Origin: Hymenobacter psoromatis
GTDB lineage: Bacteria; Bacteroidota; Bacteroidia; Cytophagales; Hymenobacteraceae
Reading direction: 5' to 3'
Assembly: GCA_001596155.1 (NCBI GenBank)
Contig: CP014771.1
Location: 1,550,001-1,614,000 of the forward strand
DNA length: 64,000 nt
The notes under the pieces are model-generated. The model saw only the letters and a program-made list of their open reading frames with translations, was not told the origin of the DNA and did not search any database. The position numbers were made by a program, and so were the translations under genes. Positions 24,514-31,819 of the stretch are shown one piece after another (the stretch's first letter is position 1; the number at the start of each line of letters is the position of its first letter).

Positions 24514-25050
24514 CTAGCCCGCGGGCGGCAGCAGCGCGGCCAGCCCGGCGGCTTCGGCTTCGAGGGCTTCGGCGCGCAGGCGCAGCAGGTGGTAGCGGGC
24601 GGCGGTTTCGCCGTCGAGGTCGGCGGTGGCCTGCTCTTGGCGGCGCAGCAGCCAGGCGCGGGCGGGCGCGTCGGGGGCGGCGGCCAGCAGGGGGGGTAGG
24701 GCCTGCTGCCAGCGGCGGGCTATGGTCAGCTGCTGGGTTAGGGTTTTTAATTGGCGGCGCAGCTGGCGGGCGTGGTGCTGGCAGTAGGCGAGGCGGGCGG
24801 CCAGCGGGGCGGCATCGGGCGGGGCCAGGTGGGCGGCGGGGTCGGCCAGAGCACTGGCCGTTGGCAGCAACGTGGCCAGCGCTAACAGTGGCTGCTCAGT
24901 AGTGGACGCAAAGAGATGCCGCCCGGCTTCTACGTGCGCTACTTGGCCCCTGGTGAGGTGCAGCAACTGGCCCAGTTCGGTTTGGGTAAGACCAAAATAC
25001 CTGCGCACGGTGGCCGCAAGGGAATTGGAGGGAATGGAGCGACGACCCAT
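24514..25050 (-). CDS. XRE-type helix-turn-helix regulator with helical tail
   Basis: 178 residues. Residues 10-60 form a Cro/CI helix-turn-helix: VRRYFGLTQTELGQLLHLTRGQVAHVEAGRH, with the usual Q-T-E-L-G and V-E-A-G. The rest (70-178) is Ala/Leu/Arg-rich helix, probably a dimerising coiled coil, with no ligand domain. A strong inverted repeat (25055-25103) lies just before the start codon and probably includes its operator. The same GCTAGCGC core lies upstream of the ABC-3C operon (28101-28138), so this protein is the obvious candidate regulator of that system. The DNA-binding assignment is secure; the target is inferred. Confidence 0.82.
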   Translation of the reverse strand: MGRRSIPSNSLAATVRRYFGLTQTELGQLLHLTRGQVAHVEAGRHLFASTTEQPLLALATLLPTASALADPAAHLAPPDAAPLAARLAYCQHHARQLRRQLKTLTQQLTIARRWQQALPPLLAAAPDAPARAWLLRRQEQATADLDGETAARYHLLRLRAEALEAEAAGLAALLPPAG

Positions 25051-25054
25051 GAAC

Positions 25055-25103
25055 GTTAGCGCTAGCTTTTTTTTTGAAAATTTAAAAATAAGCTAGCGCT
25101 AAC
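25055..25103. promoter_or_regulatory. Operator-like inverted repeat before the XRE gene
   Basis: GTTAGCGCTAGC (25055-25066) and GCTAGCGCTAAC (25092-25103) are perfect 12-base arms around an AT-rich 25-base loop. Each arm itself is nearly palindromic around AGCGCT. The right arm is part of the 16-base AAAAATAAGCTAGCGC (25084-25099) that recurs at 28123-28138. It lies between the XRE start and the 3' end of the ABC-3C operon. Confidence 0.7.
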
Positions 25104-25136
25104 GCCATTCACTGTTTAATGCAGAATTGGAATCCG

Positions 25137-26891
25137 TTAATAAAAATCAAAGCCAAAAAGTCCACCACCGTCAGCATCGGTGAGGTGCGGCGGGACTATA
25201 TGTTGTTCAATTGCAAGCTGAGTCACCCGATTTTGCGGCGCGGGAAATTGGTCAGAATTCAGCGCAATGATGTATTGAAAGCCTAATTCTCTCGCTAGTT
25301 CAGCACCGTATGCCCATGCTTTCTCATTCTGTCGCTCATCTACTGGGTCGAACAAATGACTGTCGTGAACCAGAAAACTAGGGGTTATTCCTTGCTTGCC
25401 TGCCACCTGCATCAGCATCATATCGAAGCAGAAAACCTGCATACTATTCACCCCCCGGCTACTGCGCCCTTGAATCGTAATACTAAATTCCGGCCCATTT
25501 TCCGATGGATAAATGCTTAGATTGCCGGGGTCGCTATAAAGCGCCTCTGAGGCAGCTTCGAAAGCCAATACTGCTTCGGTCAGCACGGGCTGGTTTTCCC
25601 GGAAGTCTCGCTGCAAGCGGAGAGTCAGTTGTCCTTGCTGAATTTTAAGCTCCGCTACGCGCTGAGCCACTTCCTCCAATAGTTGTTGATTTTGTTTGAG
25701 TCGTTCGGTTTGCGCTACCGCCTTGCTTAAGGCAATTTGTAATTGAGTGTGGTGTTCGAGGGCACCGTGCGTTTGCAATAGCTGCATCACTTCGCTACGG
25801 CGCGTGTCGAGCTTGCTCAATTGCCGCCGCCGCTCCGCTATCCCCACCTCCACCTCCGCAATTTCGCCTTCTAGGTATAGGCGGCGGTTGCGAACAATGG
25901 ACTCGTGAAATAGCCTAACTTCTTCGTAGCGCACCCGAACCAAGCTTGGTAGTACCAAGCCGGCCTCTTCATATAGCCGTTCTAAATCGGTGGTTGCCGG
26001 GGCATCTTCCGACTGCAATGACTGGCGCAAGTCGGACACGTAAAATTGCTGCTGAGCTACCTCGTCGGACAGTTCATTGAATCGGCGCGTCAGGTGATTA
26101 GCTTCCTTTTCGCGCTCCATGTAGTCGGGTAGAATGCGGAATTCTAACAGGGCTTTGGTTAGCCGGTCCACATCCTTTTGGGCCAGTGTGAGCTGCGTAA
26201 ATACCTGCCCTGGGTCGCCTATGACACTGCTCAATCCACCATCCCGCGCCACCTTCTGGAGCTTTTGCGCCCCAGTTATTTCCTGCCGCAGCCGCTCCCG
26301 CTCCTGGCTGATACGCCAATCCAAACCTAGTAAGTACGAAAGCCCTACCCGCACATCGGCGGGCTGTTGCAGAGCAGCTTGTTTGGTAGGTTCGGCCAAG
26401 CCGCCATTTTCCGACCGCCGAACAAAATAGCTGAAAAGCTGGCTAAAAGTCGGGCCGTAAGTGCCTAGATTCTCAGCTAACCCAAACATAGCTAGGCCCA
26501 ACACCCCACGCCATTTTGCCTGGGCAATCTTAGCGCTAGCCTGGCCACGCAACGGGTCGTCGGGCCATTGGGCAGTTGAACCCGCCACCAACTCCACTGC
26601 TAGCCAGCCAAAAGTCGCGCCGCTTCGGCTTACCCGTACCTGGGCACCCCGCAAGTCAAATTCCAGCGAAAAAGTATAGGCTGCCAGTTCAGGCTTGCGA
26701 AACAAAGATTCGGTGCCGCATTCTTTCCCGAATAGAAAATGAATCAGCATCAGCAAACTCGATTTTCCCGATTTGTTGCGGGTCTGCCCATCGTTGGATT
26801 GCTCCGACTTAGCCGAGACAATGACGTTCAGCCCCGGCCGTAGTTCGACAGGTTTAAAAGAAGGCAGGTCGCTGGTAATACGGTGAATCAC
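25137..26891 (-). CDS. ABC-3C system ATPase, DUF2326 type
   Basis: 584 residues, GTG start overlapping the middle-component stop (GTGA). An SMC/Rad50-like ATPase: N-terminal lobe LRPGLNVIVSAKSE and a Walker A in TRNKSGKSSLLMLIHFLFG near residues 37-50, a long central helical/coiled-coil region (about 190-430), and a C-terminal lobe with a signature-like SSRGVNSMQVFCFDMML and a DUF2326-type Walker B, SFLVHDSHLFDPVDERQ, in which the usual Asp-Glu is Asp-Ser. This Asp-Ser is typical of DUF2326. In ABC-three-component systems the ATPase is thought to sense nucleic acid or a nucleoprotein complex and to license the effector. Lower GC than flanking genes. Confidence 0.92.
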   Translation of the reverse strand: MIHRITSDLPSFKPVELRPGLNVIVSAKSEQSNDGQTRNKSGKSSLLMLIHFLFGKECGTESLFRKPELAAYTFSLEFDLRGAQVRVSRSGATFGWLAVELVAGSTAQWPDDPLRGQASAKIAQAKWRGVLGLAMFGLAENLGTYGPTFSQLFSYFVRRSENGGLAEPTKQAALQQPADVRVGLSYLLGLDWRISQERERLRQEITGAQKLQKVARDGGLSSVIGDPGQVFTQLTLAQKDVDRLTKALLEFRILPDYMEREKEANHLTRRFNELSDEVAQQQFYVSDLRQSLQSEDAPATTDLERLYEEAGLVLPSLVRVRYEEVRLFHESIVRNRRLYLEGEIAEVEVGIAERRRQLSKLDTRRSEVMQLLQTHGALEHHTQLQIALSKAVAQTERLKQNQQLLEEVAQRVAELKIQQGQLTLRLQRDFRENQPVLTEAVLAFEAASEALYSDPGNLSIYPSENGPEFSITIQGRSSRGVNSMQVFCFDMMLMQVAGKQGITPSFLVHDSHLFDPVDERQNEKAWAYGAELARELGFQYIIALNSDQFPAPQNRVTQLAIEQHIVPPHLTDADGGGLFGFDFY

Positions 26892-27124
26892 GAATTTTTT
26901 TTCTTAATCCGGGTACCATCTAATGAGACAATGCCAGTGCAAGCCAGCAAGTCGAGAGCGAGGATAAACCAATCGAACGGAACTGCTGCTCCCGCCACTG
27001 GCTGCACCTTAAAGTCTTCCCACAGCACCGAAACAGTCTTGGGCTTGTCTAATAGGCTAAGCACCTGCCCCCCAATGGTGAGCAAGGCCCGGTCGGCAGA
27101 AAGGTGTTTAGTAGGCAGTATCAT
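26888..27124 (-). CDS. ABC-3C system middle component (MC6-like)
   Basis: 78 residues. It starts ILPTKHLSADRALLTIGGQV, continues KTVSVLWEDFK and ends with FDWFILALDLLACTGIV then a basic tail KKKNS. This is the pattern of the short middle component that pairs with DUF2326 ATPases: a winged-helix-like module expected to bridge ATPase and effector. It lies 9 bases after the effector gene and shares four bases with the ATPase start, so the three are translated from one message. No independent enzymatic motif. Confidence 0.88.
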   Translation of the reverse strand: MILPTKHLSADRALLTIGGQVLSLLDKPKTVSVLWEDFKVQPVAGAAVPFDWFILALDLLACTGIVSLDGTRIKKKNS

Positions 27125-27133
27125 GGCGCTTGC

Positions 27134-28036
27134 CTAAGAAGTAAAGGTGGGAGCCGCCTCAAAGATGTCGCACGTTTGGAAGAAGTGCGCTAATACGGCT
27201 ATCGCCGCCGTTGGCGACTCGCCCCGGTGGTACGATACGAACGAGAGCAGTTCGGCAAAGATTTCGTTCGGGCCGCTACCCGTGGCCTTCAGGCGCAGAT
27301 ACTCGGCACGTAGCGTTGCGGCTACTTTTTGGCCCAATTCGGGGTCGAAAGTATAAGTATCCAAGAATTGAGCTACCCGGCTTGCAGCCCCGTATCCCCA
27401 TAGGATAATCTGACGGCTTTCTGGGTTCAGGCCATTCGCGTCTAGCTTACCGTAATCCACTGTCCCGACTGATTCGGTAGCCACCGGAAAAACGCGGGCT
27501 ACGTTTTCTAGCACCACACGAATTTCGTCGAACGTAATCTGGGAGGGGGGCAGGGATTCAAGAGGTGGGCCGAGCACTAGGGCGATATCAGCTGCTCCGA
27601 GGGTAAAAACGATTGTGCGCAGGTCATAAGGGGTGAACTGCCCAATTTGCCTGCTCGGATGCTGCTGCCGCAACTCCAAAAACACAGCCAGCACAGCGGG
27701 CGGCACCCCATCCAAGCTATTATGCACTAGCGTCCATTTAGTCAAATGAGCGTCCCAGTGCTGAACCGCGCCCGCAAAATCTTCTCTGATTTTTCGAATC
27801 GTTACAGCTACTTCTAATTCCGTTGGTGCATAGACCTGGAATAATTCTTTGGTAGAAATAAGATACCCGTCGTTTTTGCGGTCGCCCTCCCGTCCCCACG
27901 GCCTCACCCGCACAAAATCGCCTTGGTACGCCAACGTCATGATGGTAGCAAAGAAATCCTGAAATTCCTCGCCGCGCTTTTTCCGAACAGCTAACTCAAA
28001 TTCCCTCTCATACCAAGTGCGTGTAATAGAGAGCAT
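27134..28036 (-). CDS. ABC-3C system effector protein with nuclease-like N-terminus
   Basis: 300 residues from the ATG at 28036; a TTG at 28060 overlaps the promoter and is rejected. Residues 5-70 contain TWYEREFELAVRKKRGEEFQ, FFATIMTLAYQGDFVRVRPW and EGDRKNDGYLISTKELFQVY. G-D-x-K-N-D-G-Y followed by a strand with FQVYAP resembles a restriction-endonuclease-like core of the kind found in ABC-3C effectors; the last residue pair (Q-V-Y in place of E-x-K) is unusual and catalysis is not assured. The C-terminal 120 residues are helical and fit an ABC-3C C-terminal interaction domain. First gene of the operon. Confidence 0.85.
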   Translation of the reverse strand: MLSITRTWYEREFELAVRKKRGEEFQDFFATIMTLAYQGDFVRVRPWGREGDRKNDGYLISTKELFQVYAPTELEVAVTIRKIREDFAGAVQHWDAHLTKWTLVHNSLDGVPPAVLAVFLELRQQHPSRQIGQFTPYDLRTIVFTLGAADIALVLGPPLESLPPSQITFDEIRVVLENVARVFPVATESVGTVDYGKLDANGLNPESRQIILWGYGAASRVAQFLDTYTFDPELGQKVAATLRAEYLRLKATGSGPNEIFAELLSFVSYHRGESPTAAIAVLAHFFQTCDIFEAAPTFTS

Positions 28037-28061
28037 AGAGAAGCTGATAAGTAGAAGCAAA

Positions 28062-28069
28062 CAAAGGTA
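28062..28069 (-). promoter_or_regulatory. -7 element of the ABC-3C operon
   Basis: TACCTTTG on the minus strand, an exact TAnnTTTG, 26 bases before the ATG at 28036. An upstream TTG lies 23 bases away. Confidence 0.6.
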
Positions 28070-28100
28070 GATAATTCACTACAATTTGCGAGCAAGTTTA

Positions 28101-28138
28101 CTAGCTTATTTTTGTATTTTCAAAAAATAAGCTAGCGC
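28101..28138. promoter_or_regulatory. Inverted repeat upstream of the ABC-3C promoter, shared with the XRE gene
   Basis: CTAGCTTATTTTT (28101-28113) pairs with AAAAAATAAGCTAG (28122-28135), and AAAAATAAGCTAGCGC at 28123-28138 repeats 25084-25099 exactly. It lies 32 bases beyond the -7 element, where an operator or UP-like site would be. Confidence 0.65.
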
Positions 28139-28390
28139 CCTTTTTGGTATGTTAAGAAATTTTTTATTGCCCTTATTTCTATGAAAATCGAAGCCGAGCG
28201 CGGCTTAATTTGAGTTGCAATCTAGCCCAAACCCAGCGGCAAGTACTGCGAAACCGCCGGCACCGGCGGTTGCACCGAGGATGAGCGACTAATGCAGCCC
28301 CATCTGGCACTGTTGCACTACCTGAATATGCTAGCGTAGTGTCTGTTGTGATTAGGTAGAACGGTTTTCAGCAACTCATACTGCCGCCCG
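28139..28390. other. Spacer between the two accessory operons, no gene seen
   Basis: Mixed composition, AT-rich at first and then GC-rich. No frame with a start and a sensible length. A short GAAACCGCCGG/CCGGCGGTT hairpin-like stretch occurs near 28248-28272. It may hold decayed coding DNA that I cannot identify. Confidence 0.4.
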
Positions 28391-28726
28391 CTACTCGGGC
28401 AGCGGCAGCGGCGAAAAGCCAGACTGCGCCTTGCGGGCGAAGTGGGCGGCTACGCGCTCGATGCCGGCGCGGCGGGCGGGGTCGGCGGCCAGCTCGGCAT
28501 CTTCGCGGCGGCGGTCGAGGTGCATAATGAGGCGCATAATGGCTGAAAAAACACTATTGGGAGCCGTGAGCGGTAGGGCGCGCAGTTCTTCGTTTAAGGC
28601 AGCGATGATAGCATTCAGGAGAGCTGGGTCATCCTGCGCCACTACCATTTCCAACAGTAAGTCAGCTTCCTGAAGGGGAGCTTTCCGCTGGCTAGCGGCT
28701 TCGAGATAAGTGGTGAAGGCAGACAT
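28391..28726 (-). CDS. Small helical protein, partner of the ADP-ribosyltransferase-like gene
   Basis: 111 residues, all helix by appearance: AFTTYLEAASQRKAPLQEAD, LLEMVVAQDDPALLNAIIAA, FSAIMRLIMHLDRRREDAEL, then a basic helix. No signal peptide, no cysteine, no recognised domain. It starts 7 bases after the ART-like gene ends, so it is co-transcribed and probably coupled. Size and position fit an antitoxin or immunity protein, but nothing in the sequence proves that. Confidence 0.65.
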   Translation of the reverse strand: MSAFTTYLEAASQRKAPLQEADLLLEMVVAQDDPALLNAIIAALNEELRALPLTAPNSVFSAIMRLIMHLDRRREDAELAADPARRAGIERVAAHFARKAQSGFSPLPLPE

Positions 28727-28733
28727 AGGCGCG

Positions 28734-29336
28734 TTATACTTCCAGTAGTTCTACCTGGGGCCAGGCAGTAGTAAAGTCAATTCCGGTAATTCGGAACGTA
28801 GTATTTGGTAAAAATAAGATTTCCTGCTCATTATCATGCGGGTCGTGGCTGTTAGGACCATAGTACGATAGCGACTCAATAGAGCGGCCGCGCAAGGAGT
28901 TTAGCAGGAATAAGCAGTTGTGCGGCCTCGGCGGACTGGTATAATTCAGATGGCGCTCGGCAATTGATATGGAGCGGTTGGCTGACAAAAAAGCGGGCCA
29001 CGTAAGGCTTTCCGCGGTTTGCGGCGTCCCCCCGGTGAACACCGAACGTAAGCGGCTGAGTTCGGGCGGGCTCAGGTGAGCCGCGCTATACGCGCTGCCT
29101 TGGTAAACAGGCATTTTTTGCACGACAGCTACCAGCTCTTGGCTTAGGGCATTAGCCGGCACACCCTGGCTATTGCGCAGTAGCCGGTTGATATTCGTGG
29201 AGCCGCTGGCAGTATAGTGGTAAATGAGGGCCTTTTCTTCGGCCGTGAGGTGGGGGTAAGCGGCCGCGTAACCACCGGTTTGCATCAAGCGCAGTTCGGT
29301 AGGCAGATACTGTCGCGCATAGGCTGGTTGATTCAT
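28734..29336 (-). CDS. ADP-ribosyltransferase-exoenzyme-like protein
   Basis: 200 residues, no signal peptide. The motif order follows the R-S-E class of ADP-ribosyltransferases: LTAEEKALIYHYTASGSTNI (helical start), then a strand PVYQGSAYS where the family has V-Y-R-G, then WPAFLSANRSIS where it has F-x-S-T-S, then the active-site strand DNEQEILFLPNTTFRITG with E-x-E (the arginine-specific pattern, second Glu catalytic). The NAD-binding Arg is replaced by Gln, which may reduce activity. It would modify a host or invader protein with ADP-ribose from NAD. First gene of a two-gene unit lying next to the ABC-3C operon. Confidence 0.72.
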   Translation of the reverse strand: MNQPAYARQYLPTELRLMQTGGYAAAYPHLTAEEKALIYHYTASGSTNINRLLRNSQGVPANALSQELVAVVQKMPVYQGSAYSAAHLSPPELSRLRSVFTGGTPQTAESLTWPAFLSANRSISIAERHLNYTSPPRPHNCLFLLNSLRGRSIESLSYYGPNSHDPHDNEQEILFLPNTTFRITGIDFTTAWPQVELLEV

Positions 29337-29411
29337 TGAATTGACTTTACTCCTATCAATACGCCGGCTTGCCTAGCATCACGGGATGAATTGAAAAATT
29401 ATTCCCTACCC

Positions 29412-31631
29412 CTACTGCCCCGGCTGGTACTGCTTCTCCACGTGCTTAGCCACGTCTTCGGGATAAAACCACACGTCTTTGAACTGCCCGGTACAATACA
29501 GCGGGGCCTGGTCGGTGAAGTGCGGCGAGGCGGGGTGGCTGCTGGCCCCGCCCGTCACCACGGAGCGGGCCACCACGCGGGGGCCAAATTCCACCACGGC
29601 CACGAAGCTGTTGCCTACCCCCCCGTAGCGCCGCTTCGTGCCGGGGTACGTGTGCGCGCCAAACGCGGCCAGCGAGCCCCAGGCCGAGGAGCAGAACGCC
29701 ACTGGCCGGCTCGGCTGCTGGTCGCTGAAGGTCTCGTCAATGCGGCCCGTCAGGCGCTGGTAGCGGTTGATTTCGCCCCAGGGAATCTGCCACTTGCCAA
29801 AGTCGCGGGTCAGCTCAGCCAGGGTTTCGCTCAGGGCAGTGGCTTTTTCGTCGGGCGTGGTGTGCTCAATGATGAACTGGGTGAAGCTGATATAATCCAT
29901 TGGCTGGCCGGCGGGCACGCGGGGCCGCGCCAGGCGCTGGATGCGCTCGCCCCAATAAATGGCCACCGTCTGGGCCACCGAGGTGGTGTCGTAGCGCAGG
30001 TTCCAGCGGCGCAGGACGGGGAGGGCCGCCTCCACGCCGGGGGGTAGGGAGCCGCCGGGCTCATCGAGCAGCAGCTGACAGTCGCGCACCAGCGACGGCA
30101 GCAGCTTTTCAAAGCCCAGCAAGTGCGGGTCGTCGGCCGCCGCGATGAGCGTGTCGAGGGTAAAGGCTTTTTTGCGGCTCAGCACGCGCACCGCGTTGAG
30201 GGCGCGGTAGTTGTCGGCATCGGGGGCCATGTAGGCGGGATACTGCTTTTTGTCGGGGCTGCTACCCTCCCCCGCCACGGTGAAGGGGGTAGAGTTGCAG
30301 TTTTGGATGAAGCCGCTGGCGGGGTTTTTCACCTGCACCAGGTCTTCTACCGGGTGCAGGCCCTGCCACTCGGTGGCCTTGGTGCTGCCGTCCACGGGCT
30401 GGGCGTAGTCGTAGCCGGCCGGGCGGCGGGGCATAAAATTGCCGTGCCAGTAGGCGATGGTGCCCTGGTTATCGGCAAAAACGGTGTTGTTGGAGGCGTT
30501 GCCGTTCAGGCGCATCACCTGCTGGAAGCCGGCGTAGTCGTGGGCCTTGGTGCGCAGGTAGCTCTGCTCCAGGGCTGCGAGGGGCGTGTCCATCATTTTC
30601 ACCGTCACCCACTTGTCGCCCACCTTGCCTACCACCGGGCCGTGCGGCGTGCGGTAGGTAGTGAAGCGCCGCCGCTGCCGCTGCCCGTCTTTGAGGTACA
30701 CCAGCGACAGCGTATCGGTGGGTAGGGGCACTTGCTGGCCTTCGTATTGGTAAAAAAACTTGCCATCCTGCTCGCTCACCGTTTCGAGGTATTCGTCCAT
30801 CGAATCGGCCTGGCTGGAGGTGTGCATCCAGCCGCAGGTGGCATTGAATCCCTGGTAAATAAAAAATTGCCCCCACGTTACGGCTCCGTAGGCGTTGAGG
30901 CCGGCGGCGCTGGTCATCTGCACTTCGGAGCGGAAATAAAACGACGTGTGCGGGTTGATGAGCAGCAACGGGTGCCCGCTGGCGCTCTTGCTAGTCCCGA
31001 TGGCGAAGCCGTTGGAGCCGGTCGGCTCGTCTTCGCTTTTCTCAAAAGCCAGCCGCGTTTCCGCAGGCGCGGGCGCTTGGTAGGAAGTGCCTTTTTGCGC
31101 GCTGTAAAAGGCCTTTAGTCGCTCCAGCGGCACCACGCTCACGTTGCCCCCGATGCTGCCCTCGCTGAAAAGCAGCGGCATCCAGGGCTGAAAGCGGTGC
31201 AGCAGCCGGGGCCGCACCGTAGGGTGGGTAGCGAGGTAGTAGTTGGTGCCGTCGGCGAAGGCGTGCAGCAAGTCCTTCATCCAGCGCGGGCCGCGGCCGT
31301 AAATCCCCACGGCCCGCGCCGAATCCAGGAACAGGCGCTGGCGCAAATCTTCGTAGAGCGCGGCCTCGCCCCGCACCTCGGCCTGCCGGCCCAGCGCGGT
31401 GAGGTAGTTGTCCTCGACCCGCGCGAAATCATCTTCGCACTGCGCGTAGAGCAGCCCAAATACCGCGTCGGCATCGGTCTTACCCGTGATGTGGGGCACG
31501 CCCCAGGTGTCGCGCACAATAGTAACGCGCTGCGCTTGCTGCCGCCAGCGCGCTACTTCGGCGGGGGTGAAAGCCTGGGCATGGGCCGCGCCGGCGGCCA
31601 GCAACAGAAAGAGCGTACACAGTTTTTGCAT
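29412..31631 (-). CDS. Penicillin acylase family hydrolase (possible N-acyl-homoserine lactone acylase)
   Basis: 739 residues with signal peptide (LCTLFLLLAAGAAHAQAF). The N-terminal alpha chain holds VTIVRDTWGVPHITGKTDAD and YAQCEDDFARVEDNYL. The precursor is expected to cut itself before the nucleophile Ser of TGSNGFAIGTSKSASG (near residue 208), releasing an Ntn-hydrolase beta chain that begins S-N-G-F (usually S-N-x-W). Then NPHTSFYFRSEVQMTSA, the oxyanion Asn region RLNGNASNNTVFADNQGTIAYW. Periplasmic cleavage of amide bonds; quorum-quenching on AHLs is one option among several, and beta-lactam side chains another. Single gene. Confidence 0.88.
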   Translation of the reverse strand: MQKLCTLFLLLAAGAAHAQAFTPAEVARWRQQAQRVTIVRDTWGVPHITGKTDADAVFGLLYAQCEDDFARVEDNYLTALGRQAEVRGEAALYEDLRQRLFLDSARAVGIYGRGPRWMKDLLHAFADGTNYYLATHPTVRPRLLHRFQPWMPLLFSEGSIGGNVSVVPLERLKAFYSAQKGTSYQAPAPAETRLAFEKSEDEPTGSNGFAIGTSKSASGHPLLLINPHTSFYFRSEVQMTSAAGLNAYGAVTWGQFFIYQGFNATCGWMHTSSQADSMDEYLETVSEQDGKFFYQYEGQQVPLPTDTLSLVYLKDGQRQRRRFTTYRTPHGPVVGKVGDKWVTVKMMDTPLAALEQSYLRTKAHDYAGFQQVMRLNGNASNNTVFADNQGTIAYWHGNFMPRRPAGYDYAQPVDGSTKATEWQGLHPVEDLVQVKNPASGFIQNCNSTPFTVAGEGSSPDKKQYPAYMAPDADNYRALNAVRVLSRKKAFTLDTLIAAADDPHLLGFEKLLPSLVRDCQLLLDEPGGSLPPGVEAALPVLRRWNLRYDTTSVAQTVAIYWGERIQRLARPRVPAGQPMDYISFTQFIIEHTTPDEKATALSETLAELTRDFGKWQIPWGEINRYQRLTGRIDETFSDQQPSRPVAFCSSAWGSLAAFGAHTYPGTKRRYGGVGNSFVAVVEFGPRVVARSVVTGGASSHPASPHFTDQAPLYCTGQFKDVWFYPEDVAKHVEKQYQPGQ

Positions 31632-31717
31632 CGGGTGGCGGGCCGCTTACCTAAGACTTATCCACGAAACGGCTCTGGTGCAAGTTAGGGCAGTTTCAGA
31701 TTTGGTGACCATACGGC

Positions 31718-31814
31718 GGCGGGCTGCCGGCTTTTTGGCCGGCTGTCCGCTCTATGGAAGAACAAGCGGCGCGCCCGACGAGCGGACAGCCGGCCAAAAA
31801 GCCGGCAGCCCGCC
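31718..31814. repeat. Inverted repeat of the GGCGGGCTGCCGGC type
   Basis: Arms GGCGGGCTGCCGGC plus TTTTTGGCCGGCTGTCCGCT (left) and its complement (right) are about 35 bases long around a loop of about 27 bases. It separates the acylase gene from the isomerase operon end. Its sequence is unlike the other repeat families here. Confidence 0.88.
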
Positions 31815-31819
31815 CCGCG

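Noticed and set aside
26531..26545. Third TAGCGCTAGC-like site inside the ABC-3C ATPase gene
   Set aside because: Short, inside coding sequence and without the AT-rich part shared by the two outer sites; probably chance.
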